Shown piece after piece: positions 33,700 through 42,041 of a stretch of 64,000 bases of DNA. The position numbers and the translations under genes are program-made. The notes under the pieces were generated by a model, which did not search any database, was not told the origin of the DNA, and saw nothing but the letters and a program-made list of their open reading frames with translations. The stretch is from Serratia rhizosphaerae (GTDB lineage: Bacteria; Pseudomonadota; Gammaproteobacteria; Enterobacterales; Enterobacteriaceae): positions 3,162,001 to 3,226,000 of the forward strand of contig NZ_CP041764.1 in NCBI RefSeq assembly GCF_009817885.1, given 5' to 3'. Position 1 is the stretch's first letter. Each line of letters starts with the position of its first letter.

Positions 33700-33904
33700 T
33701 GAGGTTGATGACAACGTTGTCTGATAGTCTGAGATTTCCGGGCCTGGCGTAACGAGGGGCATTATGGGACGCATCCCTGCGTCCCACCCTACGGGCCAAC
33801 CTGACGGTTGTTCAAATTTGCTCCCGGCAAATTTGTCCGGCGGCTAACGCCGCTACGACCCCATCGCCACGCTGTCCCTAATAGCACACGTTATCAGTAG
33901 TCTG
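33700..33904. repeat. Intergenic repeat, copy C (longest)
   Basis: Behind yggE. It shares its left (33700-33728) and right (33843-33906) parts with copy B, and 33824-33844 with copy A. Between these are a 9-bp hairpin TGGGACGCA/TGCGTCCCA (33765-33786) and two CAAATTTG palindromes (33813-33820 and 33829-33836). It looks like a mosaic of short modules. Confidence 0.7.
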
Positions 33905-33929
33905 AGGCGCCGGTCACGGCGCCTTTTTT
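33905..33929. terminator. Bidirectional terminator between yggE and argP
   Basis: AGGCGCC, loop GGTCAC, GGCGCCT (33905-33924), then a T run. The argP stop codon lies at its right edge, so it may serve both genes. Confidence 0.85.
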
Positions 33930-34821
33930 AATCCTGGCGCAGAACCTGACGGCCGTGATCCAGCAGGGCGTCGGTCACTTTACGCATCATGCGGCTTTCC
34001 GGCGCGAAGCGGTGCCAGAACAGCATCCGGCGCTGGAGCAATCCCGGGGTTAAATCGACAAGTTCGCCGGACGCCAGCTCTTTCTCGATCTGCAGGTGCG
34101 GGATCATACAGCAGGTGGTGCCCTGGCGCGCCAGCTGCACGAAAGCCTCCGACGAGTTGACGATATGGCAGGGTACGCTGCCCGGCGAAAGATCGAAGTT
34201 TTGCTGCAGGAAGGCCTGATGCATGTCGTCCAGATGGTCGAAGGCGACCGCCGGCGCTTTCAGTAGCGCCGAGCGGGTGACGCCGTTCGGGAAATAACGT
34301 TCGGCAAAGCCCGGCGAGGCGACGAACAGGTAGTCCAGCGCACCGAGCTGATCGACCAGGCAACTGGGCAGCGGCTGCGGCTGAATACTGACCGCGCCGA
34401 CCACCTCGCCGCGTCGCAGGCGCTCCTGGGTGCGGGTTTCATCTTCCACCTGCAGGTTCAGACGAATCGGCGAGTCGGCCAGCACCGGTTTTAACGCCGG
34501 CAGCAGCCAGGTTGCCAGACTGTCGGCGTTGACCGCCAGCGACAGCAGCAGCGGCGTATCGACACCGGTATCGTTGCCCAGCCACTCTTCCTCCAGCAGC
34601 TCCACCTGGTGCAGCAGCGCCAGCAGCTTTTGCCCCTGTTCGGTGGGGCGCGGCGGTACGGTACGGACCAGCAGCGGCTGGCCAAACAGATTTTCCAGCT
34701 GTTTGATGCGTTGAGATACAGCCGATTGGGTGATGCAGAGTTTTTGTGCCGCGCGTTCAAAGCCGCGTTCACGGATCACCGCGTCCAGCGCTTGTAGCGT
34801 TCTGTAGTCTGGGCGTTTCAT
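33928..34821 (-). CDS. argP: LysR-family regulator ArgP (IciA)
   Basis: 297 residues. Winged helix-turn-helix at residues about 3-60 (AAQKLCITQSAVSQRIKQLE) and a LysR effector domain. The start MKRPDYRTLQALDAV is that of ArgP. It activates argO with arginine and is held inactive by lysine; it also acts on dapB, lysC and similar genes in E. coli. Here it is transcribed towards argO-yggE and away from rpiA, as in E. coli. A GGAGAG lies before the ATG (ttcatcggagagat on plus is not it; on the minus strand the site is weak), so the start rests on family alignment. Confidence 0.95.
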   Translation of the reverse strand: MKRPDYRTLQALDAVIRERGFERAAQKLCITQSAVSQRIKQLENLFGQPLLVRTVPPRPTEQGQKLLALLHQVELLEEEWLGNDTGVDTPLLLSLAVNADSLATWLLPALKPVLADSPIRLNLQVEDETRTQERLRRGEVVGAVSIQPQPLPSCLVDQLGALDYLFVASPGFAERYFPNGVTRSALLKAPAVAFDHLDDMHQAFLQQNFDLSPGSVPCHIVNSSEAFVQLARQGTTCCMIPHLQIEKELASGELVDLTPGLLQRRMLFWHRFAPESRMMRKVTDALLDHGRQVLRQD

Positions 34822-34962
34822 CGGAGAGATATCCCTTAACGTTAATGGTTTCTGGCACTATACCTTAAATAGCGCCGCTTGCATCACAGCACAGGCGTGA
34901 CGCTTGGCGCGCACGGGCCACAATTTGCGATCCATACCTGCATTCAGCGGGGCGATTTACCC

Positions 34963-34968
34963 TATAAT
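34963..34968 (+). promoter_or_regulatory. rpiA -10 element
   Basis: A perfect TATAAT 38 nt before the rpiA start, followed by an ATACG-TTTT-CGTAT inverted repeat (34973-34986) over the likely start of transcription. No good -35 is seen at 16-18 nt, which suggests that an activator is needed or an extended -10 is used. Confidence 0.5.
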
Positions 34969-35005
34969 ACGCATACGTTTTCGTATATAGGCAATGGAAA
35001 ATAGC

Positions 35006-35662
35006 ATGACGCAGGATGAACTGAAAAAAGCGGTAGGCTGGGCGGCGCTGGAATACGTGAAGCCGGGCACCATCGTCGGCGTGGGCACCGGGTCGACCGC
35101 CGCCCACTTTATTGATGCGCTGGGGTCAATCAAGGATCAAATTGAAGGCGCGGTGTCCAGCTCCGACGCCTCCACCGCCAAGCTGAAAAGCCTCGGCATC
35201 CACGTATTCGACAGCAACGAAGTGGACTCGCTGGATATTTACGTCGACGGCGCGGACGAAATCAACGGCCATATGCAGATGATCAAGGGCGGCGGCGCAG
35301 CGCTGACGCGTGAAAAAATCATCGCCGCCATCGCCCGCAAGTTTATCTGCATCGTGGATGCCTCCAAACAGGTGGACGTGCTGGGCAAGTTCCCGCTGCC
35401 GGTGGAAGTGATCCCGATGGCGCGCTCCTACGTAGCGCGCGAACTGGTGAAGCTGGGCGGTCTGCCGGAGTATCGTCAGAATGTGGTCACCGATAACGGC
35501 AATGTGATTCTCGATGTGCACAACCTGAGCATCACCGACGCGGTGGCGCTGGAGAACAAAATTAACGGCATCGCCGGCGTGGTGACCGTCGGGCTGTTCG
35601 CCAACCGTGGCGCCGATGTGGCGTTGGTCGGCACGGCGGACGGCGTCAAAGTGGTCGAATAA
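35006..35662 (+). CDS. rpiA: Ribose-5-phosphate isomerase A
   Basis: 218 residues, one fewer than E. coli RpiA. It interconverts ribose 5-phosphate and ribulose 5-phosphate in the pentose phosphate pathway and so feeds the transketolase encoded at 24413. Seen are GVGTGSTAAHFID near residue 22, SSDAST near 50, the DGADEIN block near 81 (catalytic Asp) and KGGGAALTREKI near 94 (Glu103-type base). The ATG at 34994 is rejected; GGAA lies about 7 nt before the ATG at 35006, which gives the E. coli-like start MTQDELKKAVGWAAL. Confidence 0.97.
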   Translation: MTQDELKKAVGWAALEYVKPGTIVGVGTGSTAAHFIDALGSIKDQIEGAVSSSDASTAKLKSLGIHVFDSNEVDSLDIYVDGADEINGHMQMIKGGGAALTREKIIAAIARKFICIVDASKQVDVLGKFPLPVEVIPMARSYVARELVKLGGLPEYRQNVVTDNGNVILDVHNLSITDAVALENKINGIAGVVTVGLFANRGADVALVGTADGVKVVE

Positions 35663-36034
35663 CCACCGGCTGTGTATGCAGGCTGCGCCGCCCGGCGCAG
35701 CCCGTTGCCGGCATAATTTTCAGCAGAAAACATCTTTTCTTTAATCCGCCAAATTTGGTGACATATGTCACATTCTCGTCATAACTTCGGTTAAGCTTCT
35801 GCCAAATTCTTCCTACATGGCATTTTCAACCAGAATTGCCCCTCTGAACTGCCCCTTGTACTGAAGGGTGGGCAATCGTTTGTATTGCCGCCCGCGTTAT
35901 TTTTGTTATGTTGGTGGTCGAGCTGTTTTATCTCTTCCCGTCATCCGGCTGCCGGCAAGGTGGAAACCCTGCGGGGCGCCCGCGAGCGGAAGAGGGGACA
36001 GCCGCTTCTGAAGTCTGAACATAGGGTCGGGTAA
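35663..36034. other. serA control region
   Basis: This 372-nt gap has no gene. It holds the CRP-type palindrome at 35757-35772, AT-rich stretches between 35705 and 35930 that would suit Lrp, and a GC-rich leader near the serA start. In E. coli serA is controlled by both Lrp and CRP. Confidence 0.55.
35757..35772. promoter_or_regulatory. Likely CRP site upstream of serA
   Basis: GGTGA-CATATG-TCACA matches TGTGA-N6-TCACA at 9 of 10 positions, within the perfect palindrome GTGACATATGTCAC (35758-35771) and with AT-rich flanks. It is about 265 nt before the serA start. Confidence 0.65.
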
Positions 36035-37273
36035 ATGGCAAAAGTATCATTGGAGAAAGACAGGATTAAATTCCTGTTAGTGGAAGGGGTTCATCAAAGC
36101 ACGGTGGATAATCTGCGCGCTGCCGGTTATACCAACATTGAATATCACAAAGGTGCGTTAGACACCGAGTCACTCAAGGCATCGATCCGCGATGCTCATT
36201 TCATCGGCATCCGATCGCGCACGCATCTGAGCGAAGATATCTTCGCCGCGGCCGAGAAGCTGGTGGCGGTAGGCTGCTTCTGTATCGGCACCAACCAGGT
36301 GGATTTGAAAGCGGCGACCAAACGCGGCATCCCGGTGTTCAACGCACCTTTCTCCAATACCCGATCCGTTGCCGAAATGGTGCTGGGCGAGCTGCTGCTG
36401 ATGCTGCGCGGCATCCCGTCGGCCAACGCCAAGGCGCACCGCGGCGTGTGGAACAAGCTGGCCATGGGCTCGTACGAGGCGCGCGGCAAGAAGCTGGGCA
36501 TCATCGGCTACGGCCATATCGGCACTCAGCTGGGCATCCTGGCCGAAGGGCTGGGGATGAAAGTGTTCTTCTACGACATTGAGAACAAACTGCCGCTGGG
36601 CAACGCGCAGCAGGTGCGTCATCTGTCCGATCTGCTGAATATGAGCGACGTGGTGACCCTGCACGTGCCGGAAACGCCATCGACCAAAAACATGATGGGC
36701 AAGGACGAGATGGCGCTGATGAAGCCTGGCTCGATCCTGATCAACGCCTCCCGTGGCACCGTGGTGGATATCCCCGCGCTGTGCGAGGCTCTGTCCAGCA
36801 AACACCTGGCGGGCGCGGCGATTGACGTGTTCCCGGAAGAGCCGGCCACCAACAGCGATCCGTTCAATTCGCCGCTGTGCGAGTTTGACAATGTGATCCT
36901 GACGCCGCATATCGGCGGTTCTACCCAGGAAGCGCAGGAAAACATCGGCGATGAAGTGGCCGGTAAACTGGCGAAGTATTCCGATAACGGCTCCACGCTG
37001 TCGGCGGTTAACTTCCCGGAAGTGTCGCTGCCGGCGCACAGCCCGAACGCCAGCCGCCTGCTGCATATCCATGAAAACCGCCCCGGCGTGCTGACCCAGA
37101 TTAACCAGATCTTTGCCGAAGAGGGCGTCAACATTGCCGCTCAGTATCTGCAGACCGGTCCGGAAATTGGTTATGTGGTCATTGATATTGAAGCGGAAAC
37201 CGAACGCGCCGACGCGGCGCTGCAGCGAATGAAGGCCATCCCAGGCACCATTCGCGCGCGTCTGCTGTTCTGA
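36035..37273 (+). CDS. serA: D-3-phosphoglycerate dehydrogenase
   Basis: 412 residues. It oxidises 3-phosphoglycerate to 3-phosphohydroxypyruvate, the first step of serine synthesis. The NAD motif GIIGYGHIGTQLG lies near residue 155; the catalytic Arg (NASRGTVVD near 240), Glu (FPEEP near 268) and His (TPHIGGST near 291) are present. A C-terminal ACT domain (about 338-412, HENRPGVLTQINQIF) gives serine feedback control. Serine made here is the main source of glycine for the GCV system at 43744. GGTCGGG lies before the ATG; a terminator follows. Confidence 0.98.
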   Translation: MAKVSLEKDRIKFLLVEGVHQSTVDNLRAAGYTNIEYHKGALDTESLKASIRDAHFIGIRSRTHLSEDIFAAAEKLVAVGCFCIGTNQVDLKAATKRGIPVFNAPFSNTRSVAEMVLGELLLMLRGIPSANAKAHRGVWNKLAMGSYEARGKKLGIIGYGHIGTQLGILAEGLGMKVFFYDIENKLPLGNAQQVRHLSDLLNMSDVVTLHVPETPSTKNMMGKDEMALMKPGSILINASRGTVVDIPALCEALSSKHLAGAAIDVFPEEPATNSDPFNSPLCEFDNVILTPHIGGSTQEAQENIGDEVAGKLAKYSDNGSTLSAVNFPEVSLPAHSPNASRLLHIHENRPGVLTQINQIFAEEGVNIAAQYLQTGPEIGYVVIDIEAETERADAALQRMKAIPGTIRARLLF

Positions 37274-37297
37274 TTGGCGTTTTAACGCGGATTAAAG

Positions 37298-37321
37298 AGG
37301 CCGGGCTTGTCCCGGCCTTTT
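37298..37321. terminator. Bidirectional terminator between serA and fau
   Basis: AGGCCGGG, loop CTTGT, CCCGGCCT, flanked by AAAG on the left and TTTT on the right. Confidence 0.88.
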
Positions 37322-37322
37322 G

Positions 37323-37940
37323 CTATTGGGCGATTTGCCAGGCCCAGACTTTGGACGGGGTGACGATTTCCGGCAGCGGGATATCCCAGTGCTCGGTCGG
37401 GATGCCGTCCACCTGCTGGCAGTCGTGCGCCAGCCCTATCGGATAAGGGCCGCCGTGCTGCCACTGTTGCAGCGTGCGGTCATAGAAACCACCGCCCATG
37501 CCCAGACGCTGCCCCTGGCTGTCGAACGCGACCAGCGGCGCCAGAATGACCGCCAGCTGTGAGGTCGGCAACACGTTGCGCACGTCCAGTTCGGGTTCGA
37601 GGATGTTAAAACGGTTGGGACGCAGCACGCTGTCGGGGTGGTAGTGTAAAAACAGCAGGTTGCCCGCGCTGAACGGGTGCAGCACCGGCAGATAAACCCG
37701 TTTGCCCATATGCCACAGGCGCTCGATTAACGGGCGGGTATCCAGTTCGCCGTCAAAGGAAAGAAACGCCGCCACGCTGTCAGCCGCAATAATACGCGGA
37801 TGAGAAGCGATGCGTTCGGCGGTTTGCCGGGCGAAAGTATGCTGTTGCTGCGCGGAAAGCGCACGGCGTCGCTGACGGATTTGCTGACGGATGTCTTGCC
37901 GCTGTTTGGCGAACTGAGGTTGGAAATGCATCATGGGCAT
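37323..37940 (-). CDS. fau: 5-formyltetrahydrofolate cyclo-ligase
   Basis: 205 residues, 5-FTHF cyclo-ligase family (YgfA). It converts 5-formyl-THF to 5,10-methenyl-THF with ATP, clearing the compound formed by serine hydroxymethyltransferase side reaction. Seen are FLSFDGELDTRPLIERLW near residue 60 and the signature GQRLGMGGGFYDRTL near 145. The N-terminus is about 20 residues longer than the E. coli protein I remember; no good ribosome-binding site decides between the ATGs at 37940 and just below. It lies directly behind the 6S RNA gene on the same strand, so both come from one transcript as in E. coli. Confidence 0.93.
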   Translation of the reverse strand: MPMMHFQPQFAKQRQDIRQQIRQRRRALSAQQQHTFARQTAERIASHPRIIAADSVAAFLSFDGELDTRPLIERLWHMGKRVYLPVLHPFSAGNLLFLHYHPDSVLRPNRFNILEPELDVRNVLPTSQLAVILAPLVAFDSQGQRLGMGGGFYDRTLQQWQHGGPYPIGLAHDCQQVDGIPTEHWDIPLPEIVTPSKVWAWQIAQ

Positions 37941-37983
37941 GATCGCATAGCGCGTTAAAGGTCGCGTAAACCTGATAAAAGGG

Positions 37984-38165
37984 GGAATCTCCGAGATGCC
38001 GTCGCAGGCTGTAACCCTTGAACCCGAGGTTCAAGGTGAACGTACCGTCGCAATCTTAAGGCTTCTCGACAAGCGAGCATGCTCACCGATCGCGGAGCAA
38101 TACATTCTGTTTGTACTAAATATCGGCTCAGGGGACTGGCCCGCTGGCAAACATCTCAGAGAAAT
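37984..38165 (-). ncRNA. ssrS: 6S RNA
   Basis: Read on the minus strand, the 182-nt segment begins ATTTCTCTGAGATGTTTGCC and ends GCATCTCGGAGATTCC. These ends pair to form the long closing stem, and internal blocks (GGCCAGTCCCCTGAGCCGATATTT, GCATGCTCGC, AAGCCTTAAG, TTGAACC..GGGTTCAAGGGTTACAGCCTGC) match E. coli 6S RNA. 6S RNA binds the sigma-70 RNA polymerase holoenzyme like an open promoter and reduces transcription in stationary phase. It lies between zapA and fau, the conserved order. Confidence 0.95.
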
Positions 38166-38206
38166 TTTGTACTCATTGCCGAACCGTTAGCGTTCAGCAA
38201 CTTATG

Positions 38207-38539
38207 TTATTCGAATTGTGCATCATCCTGGCGGTCAGAGATGCGACCTTGCTCAAGCAGCGCCTGTTCAATGGTCTGTTGCAGCATACGGATGCGTTGT
38301 TCCATATTGGACGCATAATCACGTGTTTTCAAGCGTTCTTGCGCAAGTTCGTGACAAACATTCAACGCGGCAATGAAAACCAGCTGTTCAGTATTTGTGA
38401 CTCTAGTGCGAACTTTGAGATCTTGCAACCGCTGGTTAAGATCGTCCGCCGCCATGTTCAACGCATCTTGTTGTTCTGGCGGGCAATTAACCCTTAACGA
38501 ACGGCCAAAAATTTGAATATCTACTGGTTGTGCAGACAT
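38207..38539 (-). CDS. zapA: Cell division protein ZapA
   Basis: 110 residues, one of the standard ZapA lengths. The N-terminal globular head (QPVDIQIFGRSLRVNCPPEQ) is followed by a long coiled coil (residues about 55-100), so the protein forms tetramers that cross-link FtsZ filaments at the Z-ring. It is the first gene ahead of 6S RNA and fau on the minus strand, divergent from ygfB. The order ygfB-zapA-ssrS-fau is the one known from E. coli. Confidence 0.96.
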   Translation of the reverse strand: MSAQPVDIQIFGRSLRVNCPPEQQDALNMAADDLNQRLQDLKVRTRVTNTEQLVFIAALNVCHELAQERLKTRDYASNMEQRIRMLQQTIEQALLEQGRISDRQDDAQFE

Positions 38540-38860
38540 GCCACCTTCCTGCCTAAATTTCGCGCCGGCTCCGGTCTATCGAAGCGGGGCGCCACTATAT
38601 ATACCTCGGTACCAAGATACAACCCCTTAAAACACGGCGTTTTATCCCGTGGTTATTCAGTAACCTGATGATAATCTACTGTGCGTCGCGCCGGCAGTCA
38701 AAAAAATAGCCAGGCTGCTGCGAACGCTGTCGTTATCCCGGCCAACCCTGACCACAGACGGATTGTCACCAGCCACTGAAGGGGCGTGCTTATCTGGTGT
38801 AACCACGAGCCTTGGTGGTAGCATAACACGAACTTATCCTGCCAACGATGACGAATACGC
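38540..38860. other. zapA-ygfB divergent promoter region
   Basis: These 321 nt hold no gene. An AT-rich TATATATA stretch (near 38596-38604) and an AAAACACGGCGTTTT inverted repeat (near 38628-38645) lie on the zapA side and probably belong to the zapA/6S promoters. I cannot assign exact start sites. Confidence 0.5.
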
Positions 38861-39439
38861 ATGTCTATACAGAATACATACCCAAATTACTTCACCTTGT
38901 CCGCCGCCCTGAACCAGCAGGCGGTGGCGCTCACCGCCGCTGAAATGCACGGTTTAATCAGCGGCTTGCTGTGCGGCGGTAATAATGACGCCAGCTGGCG
39001 CACGCTGGTGCACGACCTGACCAATGAAGGCGTGGCGTTCCCTCAGGCGCTGAGCCAGCCGCTGCAGCAGGTGTATGATCTGATTCATGAGACGCTGAGC
39101 GATGATGAATTTATGTTCCAGCTGATGCTGCCCGAAGGCGAGGCGGTTACGGTGTTCGAACGCGCTGATGCTCTGTCCGGCTGGGTCAATCACTTCCTGC
39201 TGGGCCTCGGCATGATGCAGCCGAAGCTGGCGCAGGTGAAAGACGAGGTTGGCGAAGCCATTGACGATCTGCGCAGCATCGCGCAGCTGGGCTACGACGA
39301 AGACGAAGACCAGGAAGAGCTGGAGCAGTCGCTGGAAGAAGTAGCGGAATACGTCCGTATGGCGGCAATCCTTTGCTATAACGAATTCAACCGCCGTAAA
39401 CCGACCGCGGTGGAAAACGTCAAACCTACATTGCACTAA
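38861..39439 (+). CDS. ygfB: UPF0149 family protein YgfB
   Basis: 192 residues, the E. coli YgfB length. It is an all-helical, acidic protein of the UPF0149 family with conserved ALTAAEMHGLISGLLCGG near residue 24 and WVNHFLLGLGM near 110; the C-terminal half is very acidic (DEDEDQEELEQSLEEVAEY). In Pseudomonas a YgfB relative affects beta-lactamase regulation, but its role in enterobacteria is not defined. It opens the ygfB-pepP-ubiH-ubiI operon, with pepP following after 50 nt. Confidence 0.93.
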   Translation: MSIQNTYPNYFTLSAALNQQAVALTAAEMHGLISGLLCGGNNDASWRTLVHDLTNEGVAFPQALSQPLQQVYDLIHETLSDDEFMFQLMLPEGEAVTVFERADALSGWVNHFLLGLGMMQPKLAQVKDEVGEAIDDLRSIAQLGYDEDEDQEELEQSLEEVAEYVRMAAILCYNEFNRRKPTAVENVKPTLH

Positions 39440-39489
39440 AGATTCGTATCGACCGTGCGCTTCGGCCGACTTGATTTCAGGAGAAGGAC

Positions 39490-40803
39490 ATGACTCAGCA
39501 GGAATTTCAGAACCGCCGCCAGGCGCTGTTGGCGAAAATGGCGCCGGGCAGCGCGGCGGTGATCTTTGCCGCGCCGGAAGCAACGCGCAGTGCAGATTCA
39601 GAATATCCTTACCGCCAGAACAGTGATTTTTGGTATCTGACCGGTTTTAACGAGCCGGAAGCGGTGTTGATTCTGATCAAGAGCGATGAAACGCACAGTC
39701 ATAGCGTATTGTTCAACCGGGTGCGCGATCTGACGGCTGAAATCTGGTTTGGCCGTCGTCTGGGGCAGGAAGCGGCGCCCGCAAGGCTGGGTGTCGATCG
39801 TGCGCTGCCGTTTGATGAAATCGATGAACAGCTGCATCTGCTGCTTAACGGCCTGGATGTGGTGTATCACGCGCAGGGCGAATATGCCTATGCGGACCGG
39901 ATCCTCTACGCCGCGCTGGATAAGCTGCGCAAGGGCTTTCGCCAGAACTTCCAGGCGCCGGCCACCGTCACCGACTGGCGGCCGTGGCTGCATGACATGC
40001 GGCTGTTTAAATCGGCCGAAGAGCTGGCGGTAATGCGCCGCGCCGGGGAAATCAGCGCGCTGGCGCACACCCGCGCGATGGAAAAATGCCGGCCGGGCAT
40101 GTTCGAATATCAGCTGGAGGCGGAGATTCATCACGAGTTTACCCGCCTCGGCGCCCGCTACCCGTCGTATAACACCATCGTTGGCAGCGGTGAAAATGGC
40201 TGCATTTTGCATTACACCGAAAATGAAAGTGAGATGCGCGACGGCGATCTGGTGCTGATCGACGCCGGCTGTGAATATCAGGGCTATGCGGGCGATATTA
40301 CCCGCACTTTCCCGGTCAACGGCAAATTCAGCGCGCCGCAGCGGGCGGTGTACGACATTGTGCTGGCGTCTCTCAACAAGGCGCTGGCGCTGTTCCGGCC
40401 GGGCACCAGCATCGGCGAAGTGAATGCGGAAGTGGTGCGTATTATGGTCACCGGTCTGGTGGAGCTGGGCGTGATGAAAGGCGAGGTTGAACAGCTGATT
40501 GCCGAACAGGCGCACCGCCAGTTCTTTATGCATGGCCTGAGCCACTGGCTGGGGCTGGATGTGCACGACGTCGGTCATTACGGTTCGCCAAACCGCGACC
40601 GGGTGCTGGAGCCGGGCATGGTGCTGACGGTGGAGCCGGGGCTGTATATCGCGCCGGATGCCGATGTGCCGGAAGCCTATCGTGGCATCGGCATCCGTAT
40701 TGAGGACGATATCCTGATTACGCCGGACGGCAACGAGAACCTGACCGCCAGCGTAGTGAAAGACGCCGATGCGATTGAAGCGTTGATGGCGGCGGCAAGA
40801 TAA
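39490..40803 (+). CDS. pepP: Xaa-Pro aminopeptidase
   Basis: 437 residues, M24B peptidase with an N-terminal non-catalytic domain (about 1-170) and a pita-bread catalytic domain. It removes N-terminal residues that precede proline. The dimanganese ligands are seen as DAGCEYQGYAGDITRTF near residue 257 (two Asp), HGLSHWLGLDVHD near 348 (His), and Glu in VEPGLY near 380 and GIGIRIEDDI near 402. The ribosome-binding site AGGAGAAGG is strong. The ubiH start is 1 nt behind its stop. Confidence 0.97.
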   Translation: MTQQEFQNRRQALLAKMAPGSAAVIFAAPEATRSADSEYPYRQNSDFWYLTGFNEPEAVLILIKSDETHSHSVLFNRVRDLTAEIWFGRRLGQEAAPARLGVDRALPFDEIDEQLHLLLNGLDVVYHAQGEYAYADRILYAALDKLRKGFRQNFQAPATVTDWRPWLHDMRLFKSAEELAVMRRAGEISALAHTRAMEKCRPGMFEYQLEAEIHHEFTRLGARYPSYNTIVGSGENGCILHYTENESEMRDGDLVLIDAGCEYQGYAGDITRTFPVNGKFSAPQRAVYDIVLASLNKALALFRPGTSIGEVNAEVVRIMVTGLVELGVMKGEVEQLIAEQAHRQFFMHGLSHWLGLDVHDVGHYGSPNRDRVLEPGMVLTVEPGLYIAPDADVPEAYRGIGIRIEDDILITPDGNENLTASVVKDADAIEALMAAAR

Positions 40804-40804
40804 G

Positions 40805-41983
40805 ATGAGCGTAATTATCGTTGGCGGCGGGATGGCCGGAGCGACGCTGGCGTTAGCGCTGTCGTCGCTGACGCAGGGCCGGGTGCGCATTGACGTGGTT
40901 GAGGCCACGCGGCCGGGCGACCGGATGCATCCGGGATTTGACGCGCGCGCCATTGCGCTGGCGCAGGGCACCTGTCAGCAGCTCAGCCGCATCGGCGTCT
41001 GGCCTGCGCTGCGCGACTGCGCGACGCCGATCTCGCAGGTGCACGTCAGCGACCGAGGCCACGCCGGCTTCGTCAATCTGTCGGCGCAGGACTATCAGGT
41101 CGAGGCGTTGGGGCAGGTGATCGAACTGTACGACGCCGGCCAGCGGCTGTTTGCCCTGCTGGAAAACGCGCCGGGCGTGACGCTGCACTGTCCGGCCAAA
41201 GTGATCGATGTGACGCGCAGCCGCGAGCAGGCCGAGGTGCTGTTGGATAACGGGCAGCGCCTGAGCGGCCAGTTGATGGTTGCGGCGGACGGTTCGCGTT
41301 CCGCGCTGGCGCGCGCCTGCAACGTGCAGTGGCGGCAGCAGGACTACCCGCAGTTCGCCACTATCGCTAATGTGACCAGCGAGCAGGACCCGCAGGGCCG
41401 CGCTTTTGAGCGCTTTACCCGCCACGGGCCGCTGGCGTTGCTGCCGATGTCGCAGGGGCGCAGCTCTCTGGTCTGGTGTCATGACCGCGACGATCGTGAA
41501 CGGGTGGACGGCTGGGACGACGCGCGTTTTCTGCAGGAACTGCAGCAGGCGTTCGGCTGGCGTCTGGGGCGGATGCTGCAGGTCGGCAAGCGCCACAGCT
41601 ACCCGCTGAGTCTGTTGACCGCGCAGCAGCACGTTTCCCACCGTCTGGCGCTGGTGGGCAATGCGGCGCAGACGCTGCACCCAATCGCCGGGCAGGGCTT
41701 CAACCTGGGGCTGCGCGACGTGATGTCGCTGGCGGAAACCGTGGCGGAAGCGTCGCAGGCCGGCGAGGATCTCGGCGCCTACGCGGTGCTTGGCCGCTAT
41801 CAGCAGCGGCGGCAGCAGGACCAGCAGGCAACCATCGGCGTGACCGACGGCCTGATCAAATTATTCGCCAACCGCTATGCGCCGCTGGTGGTTGGGCGTA
41901 ATCTGGGCCTGGTGGCGATGGAACATTTGCCCGTGGTGCGCGATGCCTTTGCCAAACGCACCCTGGGCTGGGTCGAGCGCTAG
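40805..41983 (+). CDS. ubiH: 2-octaprenyl-6-methoxyphenol hydroxylase
   Basis: 392 residues, FAD monooxygenase of the UbiH/COQ6 family. The ADP-binding motif VIIVGGGMAGATLALAL is at residues 3-19, the second FAD motif ADGSRS near 161, and the C-terminal GNAAQTLHPIAGQGFNLGLRD near 287 (usual GDAA, here GNAA as in UbiH). It hydroxylates C4 of the ubiquinone ring precursor. It starts 1 nt after pepP, so it is in that operon, and is followed after 58 nt by the paralogue ubiI. Confidence 0.97.
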   Translation: MSVIIVGGGMAGATLALALSSLTQGRVRIDVVEATRPGDRMHPGFDARAIALAQGTCQQLSRIGVWPALRDCATPISQVHVSDRGHAGFVNLSAQDYQVEALGQVIELYDAGQRLFALLENAPGVTLHCPAKVIDVTRSREQAEVLLDNGQRLSGQLMVAADGSRSALARACNVQWRQQDYPQFATIANVTSEQDPQGRAFERFTRHGPLALLPMSQGRSSLVWCHDRDDRERVDGWDDARFLQELQQAFGWRLGRMLQVGKRHSYPLSLLTAQQHVSHRLALVGNAAQTLHPIAGQGFNLGLRDVMSLAETVAEASQAGEDLGAYAVLGRYQQRRQQDQQATIGVTDGLIKLFANRYAPLVVGRNLGLVAMEHLPVVRDAFAKRTLGWVER

Positions 41984-42041
41984 GCCGATGGCCGCGATGT
42001 CGCTCCCCGTTATTTAAGGCGTTTTTAAGGAATTTAGCAGC

